NCBI RefSeq assembly: GCF_026540895.1
Contig: NZ_JALNUR010000007.1
Location: 54,853 to 118,852 of the forward strand
Direction: 5' to 3'
Length of the DNA: 64,000 nucleotides
Source of the DNA: Sphingomonas sp. GM_Shp_1
GTDB lineage: Bacteria; Pseudomonadota; Alphaproteobacteria; Sphingomonadales; Sphingomonadaceae
Numbering within the stretch: position 1 is the first letter of the stretch; each line of letters begins with the position of its first letter. The notes under the pieces are model-generated. The model was given only the letters and a program-made list of their open reading frames with translations. It had not been told where the DNA came from and made no database searches. A program made the position numbers and the translations under genes. Shown piece after piece: positions 26,247 through 34,787 of this stretch.

Positions 26247-26575
26247 CAGGCCCGGCCCTCATCCTGGGCCGCCGGATCGCCGGCAACCGACGGCTCGGCG
26301 TCATCGGAGGCCTCGGGGGGCACGATCCACTCGATGCGGATCGCCCGCTCCTCCGTCACGGTGGCGAACGCATTGTCTTCGCGCACGAGGTTGCCATCCT
26401 CGACGACGAAGCGTGTGACGGTGCCCGCCACGGTGTCAGCGCTGATGACGCGGATGATCTCCTCGCCGGTCGCAGCGTCGACCACGCGGATATTGCGCAG
26501 GACCTCGTCGGACGTTTCGCCCGCCGCGATCGCGGTGACAGCGGCGACCAGCGCCGCGGGGAATTGGTTTGCCAT
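26246..26575 (-). CDS. Hypothetical tail-region protein
   Basis: This 109-residue acidic protein (LVAAVTAIAAGETSDEVLRN, ATVTEERAIRIEWIVPPEA) sits between tail tube and chaperone genes and is coupled to G. Lambda has no separate gene at this place. Possibly a virion or assembly factor. Confidence 0.6.
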   Translation of the reverse strand: MANQFPAALVAAVTAIAAGETSDEVLRNIRVVDAATGEEIIRVISADTVAGTVTRFVVEDGNLVREDNAFATVTEERAIRIEWIVPPEASDDAEPSVAGDPAAQDEGRA

Positions 26576-26592
26576 GCTCTGTCTCCTCGGGG

Positions 26593-27534
26593 TCAGGCGT
26601 AGGACGCGACGTCGTTGACGAGCGTGGTGGTCAGCTGCGCGCCGTTCGCACCCGATGCCTGATAGTTGAAAGTCGCCTGGATGCCCTTCGGGCCGGTCAC
26701 CTGCCGCTTGGGCTTGGGCAGGAAGACGCGGGGCAGCGAAAAGACGAGACTGCCGCCGTCCTGGGTCCATCCGAAGCTGACACCGGCGGGCAGCTTGGCG
26801 CGCGCCTTGGTGAACAGGATGCCGCGCGGCCCGCGCCCCGTGAGCGACCCGCTGGTCATCGCCTTGCCGGGGTCGACGCCAGCAATCCGGCCATCGGATC
26901 GGATCACCTCGACCTTGTCCAGGTTGTTGCTGAACGACAGGTCGGCCGACACGATATCGGCGGCGGTCGCGCCCTCGACCGTGATGTTGCCGACTGCCTG
27001 GGCGAAGCGCGGACCGCGCAGCAGCGTCGCGACGCCCGCGATCGACACGGTGACCGGGTCCGTCTCGCCCTGCGCAATCAGCGAGATCGTGGCATTCAGC
27101 ATGCCCGATCGGGACAGCGAGATTTTCAGCGTGTTGACGACCGCGCCATAGTTCGTCGACCAAGCAGGCTCATCCGGGTTGCCCATCTCGACCGACGTCG
27201 ACGGCAGCGACGACGCGCCCGAGGTGAAAACATGGGTGTACTTGCCGTTGACCGGGCCGGTGGTCGTCGGGGGGCCGAAGGTCTGACGGAGCCAGAAGCC
27301 GAACGCGCGCAGGTCGACCGGCACGACGATATCACCATCGTTGGTGACGACGTCATAGACCGGGTCGAGACCTTCGCGGCCCGTCCCAAGCTGATCGTCT
27401 TCGATCAGCGCCTGTTCCTCGCCCATCGAATGACTGACGAGCGGCAGCTTGAAAAAGTTGGTGGCGGGGGTCTGGCCATACGACGTCTCGGCGACGGCGT
27501 TCATGACCATGTTAATGCCGAGCGGACGGCCCAT
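26593..27534 (-). CDS. Major tail tube protein
   Basis: This 313-residue protein has the tail-tube pattern: N-terminal MNAVAETSYGQTPATNFFKL, LVSHSMGEEQALIEDDQLG, and a beta-sandwich (LRAFGFWLRQTFGPPTTTG). Position after the terminator gene matches lambda V. It forms the hexameric rings of the non-contractile tail. Confidence 0.85.
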   Translation of the reverse strand: MGRPLGINMVMNAVAETSYGQTPATNFFKLPLVSHSMGEEQALIEDDQLGTGREGLDPVYDVVTNDGDIVVPVDLRAFGFWLRQTFGPPTTTGPVNGKYTHVFTSGASSLPSTSVEMGNPDEPAWSTNYGAVVNTLKISLSRSGMLNATISLIAQGETDPVTVSIAGVATLLRGPRFAQAVGNITVEGATAADIVSADLSFSNNLDKVEVIRSDGRIAGVDPGKAMTSGSLTGRGPRGILFTKARAKLPAGVSFGWTQDGGSLVFSLPRVFLPKPKRQVTGPKGIQATFNYQASGANGAQLTTTLVNDVASYA

Positions 27535-27570
27535 GGGCTTTCTCCAGGTGGTGGCGGGGTTAAAAAAAGG

Positions 27571-28011
27571 TCAGCCCAGCGGGCTATCGGTCGAATAGGA
27601 GGCGACGAGGGCGAAGTCGGCCCAGCCGAGGACCGTGGTGCCTACGGTTTCGGTTTCGCCATCGGTCGGCGGTTCGGCGTCGAGATAGATGCAGAGGCCG
27701 CCGAGCGTCGGATCGGCGCGGCGTCGCGCATCGATGGCAGCGATCATCTCATCCAGGGCCTGCTGGCTGGTCTTGCCGGCAACCTCATAACCCGCGAGTT
27801 CGATCGGTATGCGGTGCTCCCACCACCAGGTCGGCGGCGAAAGGTCGATCTCCGGCGTCCCCGGATCGCCGGACCGGACGATGCCCAGCCCCTGCGCCCC
27901 GACCCGGATCGGCTTCGCCTCGTCATTGTCCATGCCACGGATGTCCGCAGCGGGTAGCGCAGCCTGGACCATGGCCTTGGCGGCGGCGAGGACAGCGAGA
28001 CGCTTTCTCAT
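27571..28011 (-). CDS. Tail terminator protein (lambda U position)
   Basis: This 146-residue protein has segments EHRIPIELAGYEVAGKTSQQ and GGLCIYLDAEPPTDGETETV, common in U-like tail terminators of alphaproteobacterial phages. It caps the tail tube for head joining. It lies 5 nt downstream of the preceding gene. Confidence 0.7.
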   Translation of the reverse strand: MRKRLAVLAAAKAMVQAALPAADIRGMDNDEAKPIRVGAQGLGIVRSGDPGTPEIDLSPPTWWWEHRIPIELAGYEVAGKTSQQALDEMIAAIDARRRADPTLGGLCIYLDAEPPTDGETETVGTTVLGWADFALVASYSTDSPLG

Positions 28012-28016
28012 CCGGC

Positions 28017-28724
28017 TTATCTCCAGCGGGCGTTGAGGTTGGGCTCGAAACGCTGCTCGGCGAGAGCGGCAGGAACGGCGAGATCCACAGACTTGGGCTT
28101 CTTCACGTTGCGCACGAGGCTGAACATGATGACCGCCTGCACCGGGCGCGGGTTGCGGGTGTTGCCCGCGCGCTCACGCTCGGATGCGTTGCGCCACCGG
28201 CCGGAGGCCTTACGGATCACCAGCCCCTTGAGCACGAGATAGCCGACCGCCTTGTGGCGGATGGACGGTGTCTTGAAGCCCTTGTCGTTCGGGCTGATGA
28301 ATTGCAGCTTGCGGCCGAATTTGGCCTCGACCTCCTCCGGCGTCAGCGCGTTGCCGCTGCGCTTGCGGGGACAGTCGTCGGTCGGCACCGCCAGGAATTT
28401 CCGGCCGCCCCGCGCATAGATCATGCGGCCGTTGGCATAACTCTCGATGATCGCGGCAGCGCCGCGCCCGTCTTTCGATGGCTGGGCATAGATCCAACCG
28501 GTCGGCTCGAGGCTGCGCCGCCCGGCGCGGTTCGGATAGGTCACGCCACGGATGGCGTTCGGCAGGCGTTCACCAAGACCGGCGGCGCGGACCTGATTGC
28601 GAAACGCCTCCTTCACCTCGTCGGTAGTGTCGCGCATCGCATCGGTCAGGAACCCGGCAATCTCGTCTTCCAGACCGGCCGTGGCCTCGCCGAAGTCAGG
28701 AGCCTTGAGGCGCGGGCGGAGCAT
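28017..28724 (-). CDS. Tail completion protein, DUF6441-like (lambda Z position)
   Basis: This 235-residue basic protein begins MLRPRLKAPDFGEATAGLED and contains FRNQVRAAGLGERLPNAIRG and YANGRMIYARGGRKFLAVPT. Order and length suggest the Z-like completion protein that works with U at the head-tail interface. The start overlaps the end of the previous gene by 29 nt. Confidence 0.65.
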   Translation of the reverse strand: MLRPRLKAPDFGEATAGLEDEIAGFLTDAMRDTTDEVKEAFRNQVRAAGLGERLPNAIRGVTYPNRAGRRSLEPTGWIYAQPSKDGRGAAAIIESYANGRMIYARGGRKFLAVPTDDCPRKRSGNALTPEEVEAKFGRKLQFISPNDKGFKTPSIRHKAVGYLVLKGLVIRKASGRWRNASERERAGNTRNPRPVQAVIMFSLVRNVKKPKSVDLAVPAALAEQRFEPNLNARWR

Positions 28725-29049
28725 GATCCGGCTCGACTTCACAGGCATAGACCGCGCCGTCACGAGACGGGCGGGGCTCGGCCATGATGATGAAATGCTC
28801 GCCCGTCTTCACGATCAGGATTTGCCCGCCCTGGGCGGGGACGGGATTGGTCGACGTCTTGGGGAAATGAACGATGTGGGAGTCGGCTAGAACCTGCGTA
28901 TCGCCCATCGGCAATGCGACGACGGTCCGATCATCGATGATCACCGCATCGACCGGGGCCAGCGCGCCGGGGGCGGTATAGGCGATCGCTTCCCCGAAAA
29001 CATCGGGGTCGAAGAACACATCGAGATCCGCGAGGAAGTCGATCGCCAT
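28696..29049 (-). CDS. Head-tail connector (lambda FII position)
   Basis: This 117-residue protein starts MAIDFLADLDVFFDPDVFGE and includes DAVIIDDRTVVALPMGDTQV and ILIVKTGEHFIIMAEPRPS, the all-beta pattern of FII-like stoppers. It lies between the FI-like and Z-like genes. Confidence 0.7.
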   Translation of the reverse strand: MAIDFLADLDVFFDPDVFGEAIAYTAPGALAPVDAVIIDDRTVVALPMGDTQVLADSHIVHFPKTSTNPVPAQGGQILIVKTGEHFIIMAEPRPSRDGAVYACEVEPDHAPPAPQGS

Positions 29050-29053
29050 GGGA

Positions 29054-29374
29054 TCAGGCCGCCGGCGTCGGGTCGGCGTCTTCGACGTCGCCCAGCTGAG
29101 CATAGACCTCGACAAAGTCGACATAGCCGCCCGCCTCGAGCGCATCGATGCCGTCGCTGTCGAGCCCCGCCAGTTCGGCGATCTCGTCGGTAATGACGGT
29201 ACCGGCGGGGATCACGTCGTCGGGGGAGACGTGAATTTCCGCAACGGCGCGCGGCAGCTTAACGGTCTTCGGCTTGGCGAGCTCGGCGCCGAGGATGTTC
29301 TTGGTGATCGCGGTGGCGATCGTCGCAAGCGAGGGCTTCGCCGCGCCGCGCGCGGCCTTGGTGGTAGCAGCCAT
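29054..29374 (-). CDS. Head completion/accessory protein (lambda FI position)
   Basis: This 106-residue protein has an Ala/Lys-rich N-terminus (MAATTKAARGAAKPSLATIA) and an acidic C-terminus. Start 29374 has GGAG 9 nt upstream. Its place just after the capsid gene suggests an FI-like DNA packaging or head accessory role. Function is inferred from order only. Confidence 0.55.
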   Translation of the reverse strand: MAATTKAARGAAKPSLATIATAITKNILGAELAKPKTVKLPRAVAEIHVSPDDVIPAGTVITDEIAELAGLDSDGIDALEAGGYVDFVEVYAQLGDVEDADPTPAA

Positions 29375-29443
29375 GAGGAAATACTCCATGACCGGCGCCG
29401 CATCGACGGCGCCGGTGGGACAGTTGGGAGGGTGGTTGCGCGG

Positions 29444-30487
29444 TTAGCGCCGGACGCCGACAGCCATGGTGGCGTTGACTCGCTTGGGCACGAGCAGGCG
29501 CGACGTCTGCGTCATCACCCATTCGGCGGCGGGGTTCTGCGAAATCCAGTTCTTGGGGAACCACTCGACGGGCACATAGCCTGCCTCGGGATCCAGGATC
29601 GCGCCATAGGTCGGCGTTCCCTCATAGGCGGCGGGTGCGCCGAGGATGACGGTGAAGTCCGGGATCAGCCACTTGGTCGTACCGTCGACGTCCTCATAGA
29701 AGTCGTTGTAGACGTAGAGCTCGACGGTCCCGATCCGCCCCTTGAAGATGGGCGAGCCGGGCGCGCCCGGGGTGAAGCCCAGCTGCACCGAGTTGTTGGC
29801 CTGGCCCAGCGTGGTATCGACCTTGGTCTTGAAGTCCGGATCGGCGACGAACAGACCCCACGCCCTCTTGTCGAAGATAACGTGGCTGTAGGCCGCACCG
29901 GCGGCGGTCGATCCCTCGTCCAGCCATGCCTCGAGATTGGCGACGGGCGAAACGCCGGCCTCGCCCCAGCGCGCAGTCAGCGTCAGTGCCTTGGTCAGGT
30001 TCGGCGCGCGATCGTAGTCGACGATCGCGGTCGGATAGTCCTCGCCGGTCATCGTGACCTTGCCGGTCAGGACGGTTTCGGCGGTCATGACCTCGTCGCG
30101 GCGCTCGATCTGGTTCTTGTGCGACTGCATATAGTCGACCATCATCAGGTCGCGACGATCGGCCAGGGACAACTCGCCGCCCAGTTGTTCGCCCGGGCGG
30201 CGCTTCTGGAACTTGCTCGGATCGACGCGATCGAGCGGCTTCTGATAGCCAGGCGTGAAGGTTTCGGTCTGGAAACCCTTGTCCTGGCGCGGCTTGCCCG
30301 GCGAATAGGGGCTGACGAAGGGCGAGATGCGGCGGTCTTCGAACACGCGGTCCCACTTGATGTCGGGCGTATCGAAGGTGATGGGCGCGGCGGTGCCGAA
30401 GAACAGGCGACGGAGGAAGTTGCCGGGGGTCGCGAGCGGGCGGATAACGCCGACCAGCGTCGTGGTGTCGTAAAGCGAAAAGGCCAT
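29444..30487 (-). CDS. Major capsid protein (lambda E family)
   Basis: This 347-residue protein belongs to the lambda gpE capsid family: PLATPGNFLRRLFFGTAAPI near the N-terminus, RISPFVSPYSPGKPRQDKGF, RWGEAGVSPVANLEAWLDEG, and VPVEWFPKNWISQNP near the C-terminus. It builds the icosahedral shell with the decoration protein encoded just upstream. Confidence 0.93.
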   Translation of the reverse strand: MAFSLYDTTTLVGVIRPLATPGNFLRRLFFGTAAPITFDTPDIKWDRVFEDRRISPFVSPYSPGKPRQDKGFQTETFTPGYQKPLDRVDPSKFQKRRPGEQLGGELSLADRRDLMMVDYMQSHKNQIERRDEVMTAETVLTGKVTMTGEDYPTAIVDYDRAPNLTKALTLTARWGEAGVSPVANLEAWLDEGSTAAGAAYSHVIFDKRAWGLFVADPDFKTKVDTTLGQANNSVQLGFTPGAPGSPIFKGRIGTVELYVYNDFYEDVDGTTKWLIPDFTVILGAPAAYEGTPTYGAILDPEAGYVPVEWFPKNWISQNPAAEWVMTQTSRLLVPKRVNATMAVGVRR

Positions 30488-30563
30488 GGGAAGGCTCCGG
30501 GAGAAACGGGGTTGCGCCGCCTGGAACGGCGGCGGGGATCAGGCGGCGCGGGCAGTCCCCGCG

Positions 30564-31241
30564 TCAGCCCATCGTGATGTTGCGGCGGCGCAGACCCTCG
30601 CGGGCCGCGTCGGCAGTCCAGCCGACACCAAAGATCAGCTGTTCGCGGACGAAATCGCCGCTTTCATAGACGATCGCCTCGACATCGCCGCCGGTCGCGT
30701 CGACATCATAGGCGAGCACCAGGCTGGGCTCTTGGCTGCCGTCGGTCGCGGCGCGGACGGCCGTCTTGGCGCGGTCGAGCCCGCCGACCTTGGCCGCCGC
30801 CGACACGGCGATGTCGAAGCCGTCACCGACGACGAAGTCGGTCGCGCCGTCGGTCAGCGTGCCCTTGATATGCTCGGCGATGGCGATCGACCCACCCGCC
30901 GCGCCCGGCAGGACGAAATCGCCGAGCGGGATGCCGTCGGGATCTTCCAGACGGAAGGTGCCGCCGTTCGCCGCCGCCGCGATGCAGCGCAGGGTGTAGG
31001 TGCCGATCTTGGCGAGGGCGAGCACCGGCGCGGCGTCGAGGACGAAGGTCCCGGTGCCGGTGTTGCCACCCGCCTTGGTCGCCGAGGCGGCACCGCCGAT
31101 CGTGACCGCGCCGAGCACCGTGGCGGCGAGAAAAGCCGCGCCGTTCAGCACGACCTTGCGGGTGCGCAGTAGCGCATCCCCGCGAATGAAGGTCTTGGGC
31201 GCGTTGACGCCCTCGACCGTGCGAGAAGCACGTTCGTACAT
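30564..31241 (-). CDS. Head decoration protein (lambda D family)
   Basis: This 225-residue protein has the D-like region split: RTVEGVNAPKTFIRGDALL at the N-terminus and DVDATGGDVEAIVYESGDF near the C-terminus. Between them, about residues 55-150 form an extra beta-rich insert (GNTGTGTFVLDAAPVLALAK, GGTFRLEDPDGIPLGDF). The insert is seen in related decoration proteins and would be exposed on the capsid surface. Confidence 0.85.
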   Translation of the reverse strand: MYERASRTVEGVNAPKTFIRGDALLRTRKVVLNGAAFLAATVLGAVTIGGAASATKAGGNTGTGTFVLDAAPVLALAKIGTYTLRCIAAAANGGTFRLEDPDGIPLGDFVLPGAAGGSIAIAEHIKGTLTDGATDFVVGDGFDIAVSAAAKVGGLDRAKTAVRAATDGSQEPSLVLAYDVDATGGDVEAIVYESGDFVREQLIFGVGWTADAAREGLRRRNITMG

Positions 31242-31295
31242 ATGTCACTCCTGATGTTGAGGGCGCCGCAAAGCGCGGCGGGGTTTGGCTGGGGA

Positions 31296-31814
31296 TCAGC
31301 CGATCTTGAGATGCGCAACGGCGCGGTGGCCGACCTGCGCGGCCTTCGCGAGGATGCCATCGGCGCGGGCTTGGCCGGTGGGCGCCTTGCCGCCGGGGGT
31401 CTCGGTCTTCGCGGTCAACGGCAGTTGGCTCTCATCGACCGAGCCGGCGCGCAGGTCCTCGATCGACGCGCCGCGCGTCTTCGCCGCCTGGGCGAGGCCG
31501 ATTGCGAAATCACCGGGCGCCGCACCGCTCTCGATCGCGGCGGAAAGGCCGGCCGACATGCTCGTCTCGGGGCAGAGAGCGGCCAAGGCGGAAACGCGGG
31601 TGCGTTCGGCGGCGGTCGCGGCCTCCGAAGCCTGGGCGCGCGCCGCTGCGACATCCTCACCACCGGCGGCGGCGATCGCCGAGACGGCGATGTTGCAGCC
31701 AAGGGCGGTCAGGGCGGCGGAAACGGCGGTCGCCTGGGCAGCGGAGCCGACGACGGTCAGGGAAGTGATGCCGGACAGGCCTTGAGCGGCCGCCAGCGCG
31801 GTTTCGGGGTCCAT
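31296..31814 (-). CDS. Internal scaffold protein (Nu3-like, in-frame start)
   Basis: An internal ATG (31814, MDPETALAAAQGLSG) in the protease gene is preceded by GGAG with a 6-nt spacing and would give a 172-residue Ala-rich helical protein sharing the protease C-terminus. Lambda makes Nu3 the same way from gene C. The start is inferred. Confidence 0.55.
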   Translation of the reverse strand: MDPETALAAAQGLSGITSLTVVGSAAQATAVSAALTALGCNIAVSAIAAAGGEDVAAARAQASEAATAAERTRVSALAALCPETSMSAGLSAAIESGAAPGDFAIGLAQAAKTRGASIEDLRAGSVDESQLPLTAKTETPGGKAPTGQARADGILAKAAQVGHRAVAHLKIG

Positions 31815-32810
31815 TTTTGTCTCCATGGAGGCGCGGGCGCCGGAACGGGCGCCCCGCTGGGTTTTGGCCTGGCGGCCGTTCACGGATGCGACGAATTCGG
31901 CCTGCGATGCCGCCCATCCCATGACTTTGTCGGCGAGACCGGCCTTGACCGCATCCTCGCCACGAAAAACACGCGCTTCGGTGCCGCGCACCGCGTCTTC
32001 AGACAGGCCCCGGGCCGTGGCGACATGCCCGACGAAGCGACCATAGGCATGATCGATATTGGCCTGGATGACCGCCCGCACGTCGTCGGGCAGCGCCTGG
32101 AAGGGGTTGCCGTCGACCTTGTGCGCCCCGGCATGGATCATCGTGACCTTGATGCCGTCGTTTTCCAGCTTCTGGCTGAAATCGGCGTGCATGGTCACGA
32201 CGCCGATCGAGCCCGCGACGCCGAGATCCTGAACGGTGATCTCGTCGCAGCATGCGGCGATCGCATAGGCCGCCGATGCGCCGCAGCCACGGATGATCGC
32301 ACGCGACGGCTTCTTGCCCCGGTCCGCCATCATGGCGGCGCATAGCTCATTGAGGTCGGTGACCTCCCCGCCGGGCGAATTGATGTCGGCGATGACGCCC
32401 TTCACCGAGGTATCGCGCTGCGCGATCGTCCAGGCGGCCAGTACGGCGTCATAGCCGGTGAAACCGGATGACGGATTCACACCGCCGCCATTCTCCGCGA
32501 CCAGTTCGCCACGAATATTGATGTGCGCGACGCCGTCCTGCACATCCATCCGCCAGTCGGCGGCGCCGGCGGCAGGATAGACCTCGGCGGCGGTGCGCTT
32601 GGCCTGGATCTGCAAATTCTTGGACTGCGCCAGCGCTACCAACTCGGCGATATCGCGGTCCTGCCCGCCGGCATGCATCAGCAGCTGGCTGACGTCGAAG
32701 CGCGGGCCCACGACGCCCAACACCATCGCGGCGGTCGACGGCATCACGGCCAGCGGCGTGTTGAACAGCCGCCGCATGATGTCCGGGCGACTGAATGAAC
32801 GGAAGCTCAT
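31296..32810 (-). CDS. Capsid maturation protease (S49 family, lambda C-like)
   Basis: This 504-residue protein has an S49/SppA-like Ser-Lys protease core near 90-300: DINSPGGEVTDLNEL, nucleophile Ser in RGCGASAAYAIAA, and catalytic Lys in AGAHKVDGNPFQALPDDV. The C-terminal ~170 residues are Ala-rich and helical, like the lambda Nu3 scaffold, and can be made separately from an internal start (31814). It cleaves scaffold and portal proteins during head maturation. Confidence 0.87.
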   Translation of the reverse strand: MSFRSFSRPDIMRRLFNTPLAVMPSTAAMVLGVVGPRFDVSQLLMHAGGQDRDIAELVALAQSKNLQIQAKRTAAEVYPAAGAADWRMDVQDGVAHINIRGELVAENGGGVNPSSGFTGYDAVLAAWTIAQRDTSVKGVIADINSPGGEVTDLNELCAAMMADRGKKPSRAIIRGCGASAAYAIAACCDEITVQDLGVAGSIGVVTMHADFSQKLENDGIKVTMIHAGAHKVDGNPFQALPDDVRAVIQANIDHAYGRFVGHVATARGLSEDAVRGTEARVFRGEDAVKAGLADKVMGWAASQAEFVASVNGRQAKTQRGARSGARASMETKMDPETALAAAQGLSGITSLTVVGSAAQATAVSAALTALGCNIAVSAIAAAGGEDVAAARAQASEAATAAERTRVSALAALCPETSMSAGLSAAIESGAAPGDFAIGLAQAAKTRGASIEDLRAGSVDESQLPLTAKTETPGGKAPTGQARADGILAKAAQVGHRAVAHLKIG

Positions 32811-34522
32811 GCCTTTTTGTCCTTCTCGTCCGCCTTGTCCGTCGGATCGCCGCCGCCGGCGTCGCCACCGTCGGCGCTGGCTTTGCCCGAATTGGCGGCG
32901 GGAGTGCCGGGCGAGACGGCAACGGGCAGTCCCTCCGCCACCCAGGCACGGTGCTCCGCACCACGCTTGCGGACGTTTTCGCGGTAATTGCCGCCGGTCA
33001 GTTCGGCGGTGATGTCCTCACCGGTCCGCCAGCCATTATCCTGCTGGATCTTGAAGCCCTGCGCTTCCTGCGCCGGGTTGAGCGAGATCTTGCCGTCGCC
33101 GCGCCAATCGACGCCGCACCAGGCCGAGCGGCGGCGGAGATCCGCAAAGAAACCGGGCATCACATAATCGCCGCGCGCAACCTTCTCGGCCAGGAAACAG
33201 ACATAGGTCGGCACGGCGAGATCCCCGCCGAGCCACGCGCGCTCGGTTCGGATCATCATGTAAAGGGCCTCGAGCTCGGCTTTCGATGCGGTGTACGAGC
33301 TGTTGAACATCAGCATCAGCACGCCGGCAGGCACGCCGATCGCGGCACCGATCTGGCGCACGATCGCATTGAAGAAGGGCTCGAACGCGACGTTCGGCCG
33401 ACCCGGGCTCTTGATGTCGACCTCGGCTTCGCTGTCGATCTCGAGAACCGAGCCCGCCTCGAACTTATAGTCGGCCGACGGCTGATCGGGCGGGCCATTA
33501 TGGCCGATGCCGGGCGCCCCTTCCTCGCCCTCTTCGCCGAAATCGGGCTCGGGCAGCGGGGTCGCGCCCGGGCTTTTATACACGACGGCGATCATGGCCG
33601 ACATGACGGCGGCGTAGAGCTCGGCGTCGGACAGGTCCGAGGCCATCCGCAGTGGCTCGATAACGGACGCGAGGAGGCCGACGCCCCTCACCTGTTCCGG
33701 CCGCTCGGCGCGAAAGATATGAACGACCCGAGGAAGCTGCAGCTTGGTATCCCAAGCCTCGATCCGTTCCGGGATCGGAGTGACGCCCGGGCGCAGTAGC
33801 AAATCTCCGGGATGCTGACGCAGGATGTGATACGCGACGGCGGCGCCGTAGCCGTCCGTCTCGACGCCCCCGGTGATGACGTTGCCGGTGCGCGGGTCTA
33901 CCGCACCGTCGGACACGGTCGGCGGATTCTTCAGCCGATCCGCCTCGATCAGCTTCCAGGCCGTCTCCATCACCCGTCCGGGTTGATCCGACGGCATGAC
34001 GCGCAGCGCCAGAATGTCGCCCGAGGTGACGGTACCGCGATAGGCGACGGCCTGTTGCCGATATCCGGTCGAGCGGCGCTCCGCGTCGACATCCTTGCTC
34101 GACAGATAGGCGTCGTAATCGGTCGCGATACGGCGGTGCCATTCGTCGACCTGATCCGCCGTCAGCCCCAGCGCCTCGCCATCGATCGCGGGGATCGCCA
34201 TCAGGCCGGTGCCGACGACGAACGTCACCATCCGGTTGAGGGCAGCCGTCGCGATCGGCTGGTTCATCGCCGCGTCGCGCTGCTCGGCGCGCAACCGCTC
34301 CGATTGCGGCAGGATATCCGCGTTGGCGGACCGCGCCCGGGCCCGCCAGCCGCGCCGCGCCGCCCGATCGGGCTGGCCGCCGCGATAACCACCGCTGCCG
34401 CCACCGAACATGGCGGCGGAGGCGGCTGTCTGGACGCGCGCGACCTGACGTTCCAGCCCCGCCTTCGGGCTGAAAAAGCCGATCGCCTTATCCAAGAAGG
34501 TCCGCTTCGCTTGGATCTTCAC
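32807..34522 (-). CDS. Portal protein (lambda B family)
   Basis: This 571-residue protein has lambda-family portal landmarks: GFFSPKAGLERQVARVQTAA, NQPIATAALNRMVTFVVGTG, VVHIFRAERPEQVRGVGLLA near 240, and ELEALYMMIRTERAWLGGDL. The C-terminus is disordered and rich in Asp, Gly and Lys. It forms the dodecameric DNA channel. It overlaps the protease start by 4 nt. Confidence 0.93.
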   Translation of the reverse strand: MKIQAKRTFLDKAIGFFSPKAGLERQVARVQTAASAAMFGGGSGGYRGGQPDRAARRGWRARARSANADILPQSERLRAEQRDAAMNQPIATAALNRMVTFVVGTGLMAIPAIDGEALGLTADQVDEWHRRIATDYDAYLSSKDVDAERRSTGYRQQAVAYRGTVTSGDILALRVMPSDQPGRVMETAWKLIEADRLKNPPTVSDGAVDPRTGNVITGGVETDGYGAAVAYHILRQHPGDLLLRPGVTPIPERIEAWDTKLQLPRVVHIFRAERPEQVRGVGLLASVIEPLRMASDLSDAELYAAVMSAMIAVVYKSPGATPLPEPDFGEEGEEGAPGIGHNGPPDQPSADYKFEAGSVLEIDSEAEVDIKSPGRPNVAFEPFFNAIVRQIGAAIGVPAGVLMLMFNSSYTASKAELEALYMMIRTERAWLGGDLAVPTYVCFLAEKVARGDYVMPGFFADLRRRSAWCGVDWRGDGKISLNPAQEAQGFKIQQDNGWRTGEDITAELTGGNYRENVRKRGAEHRAWVAEGLPVAVSPGTPAANSGKASADGGDAGGGDPTDKADEKDKKA

Positions 34523-34525
34523 GGC

Positions 34526-34774
34526 TCAGCGGTTCCGATATCCGCCGCGACGGACCCGGCCGACGGCGCGCGGACGCGGAATGACGGGCTTGTCGGGGTT
34601 CAGTCGGTCGATATGATCCGACCAATAGGTGATCCCGGCCTGAATCTCTGCCAGATTGGCGCGGGTCAGCTTCCGGTCGGCGATCTCATAGGACTGGCCG
34701 TCGAGCACCTTGGCCTCGGCCGCCATATACTGGTTGAACTTCGCGGTCGCGAGCTCGAGCGTGATGCCGACCAT
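34526..34774 (-). CDS. gpW-like head-tail joining protein (DUF6148)
   Basis: This 82-residue protein has LELATAKFNQYMAAEAKVL, GQSYEIADRKLTRANLAEIQ and ITYWSDHIDRLN, the alpha/beta pattern of the W/DUF6148 family. It lies between TerL and portal as lambda W does. Start 34774 has a GGAG-type site upstream. Confidence 0.82.
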   Translation of the reverse strand: MVGITLELATAKFNQYMAAEAKVLDGQSYEIADRKLTRANLAEIQAGITYWSDHIDRLNPDKPVIPRPRAVGRVRRGGYRNR

Positions 34775-34787
34775 CGCAATCTCCTTG

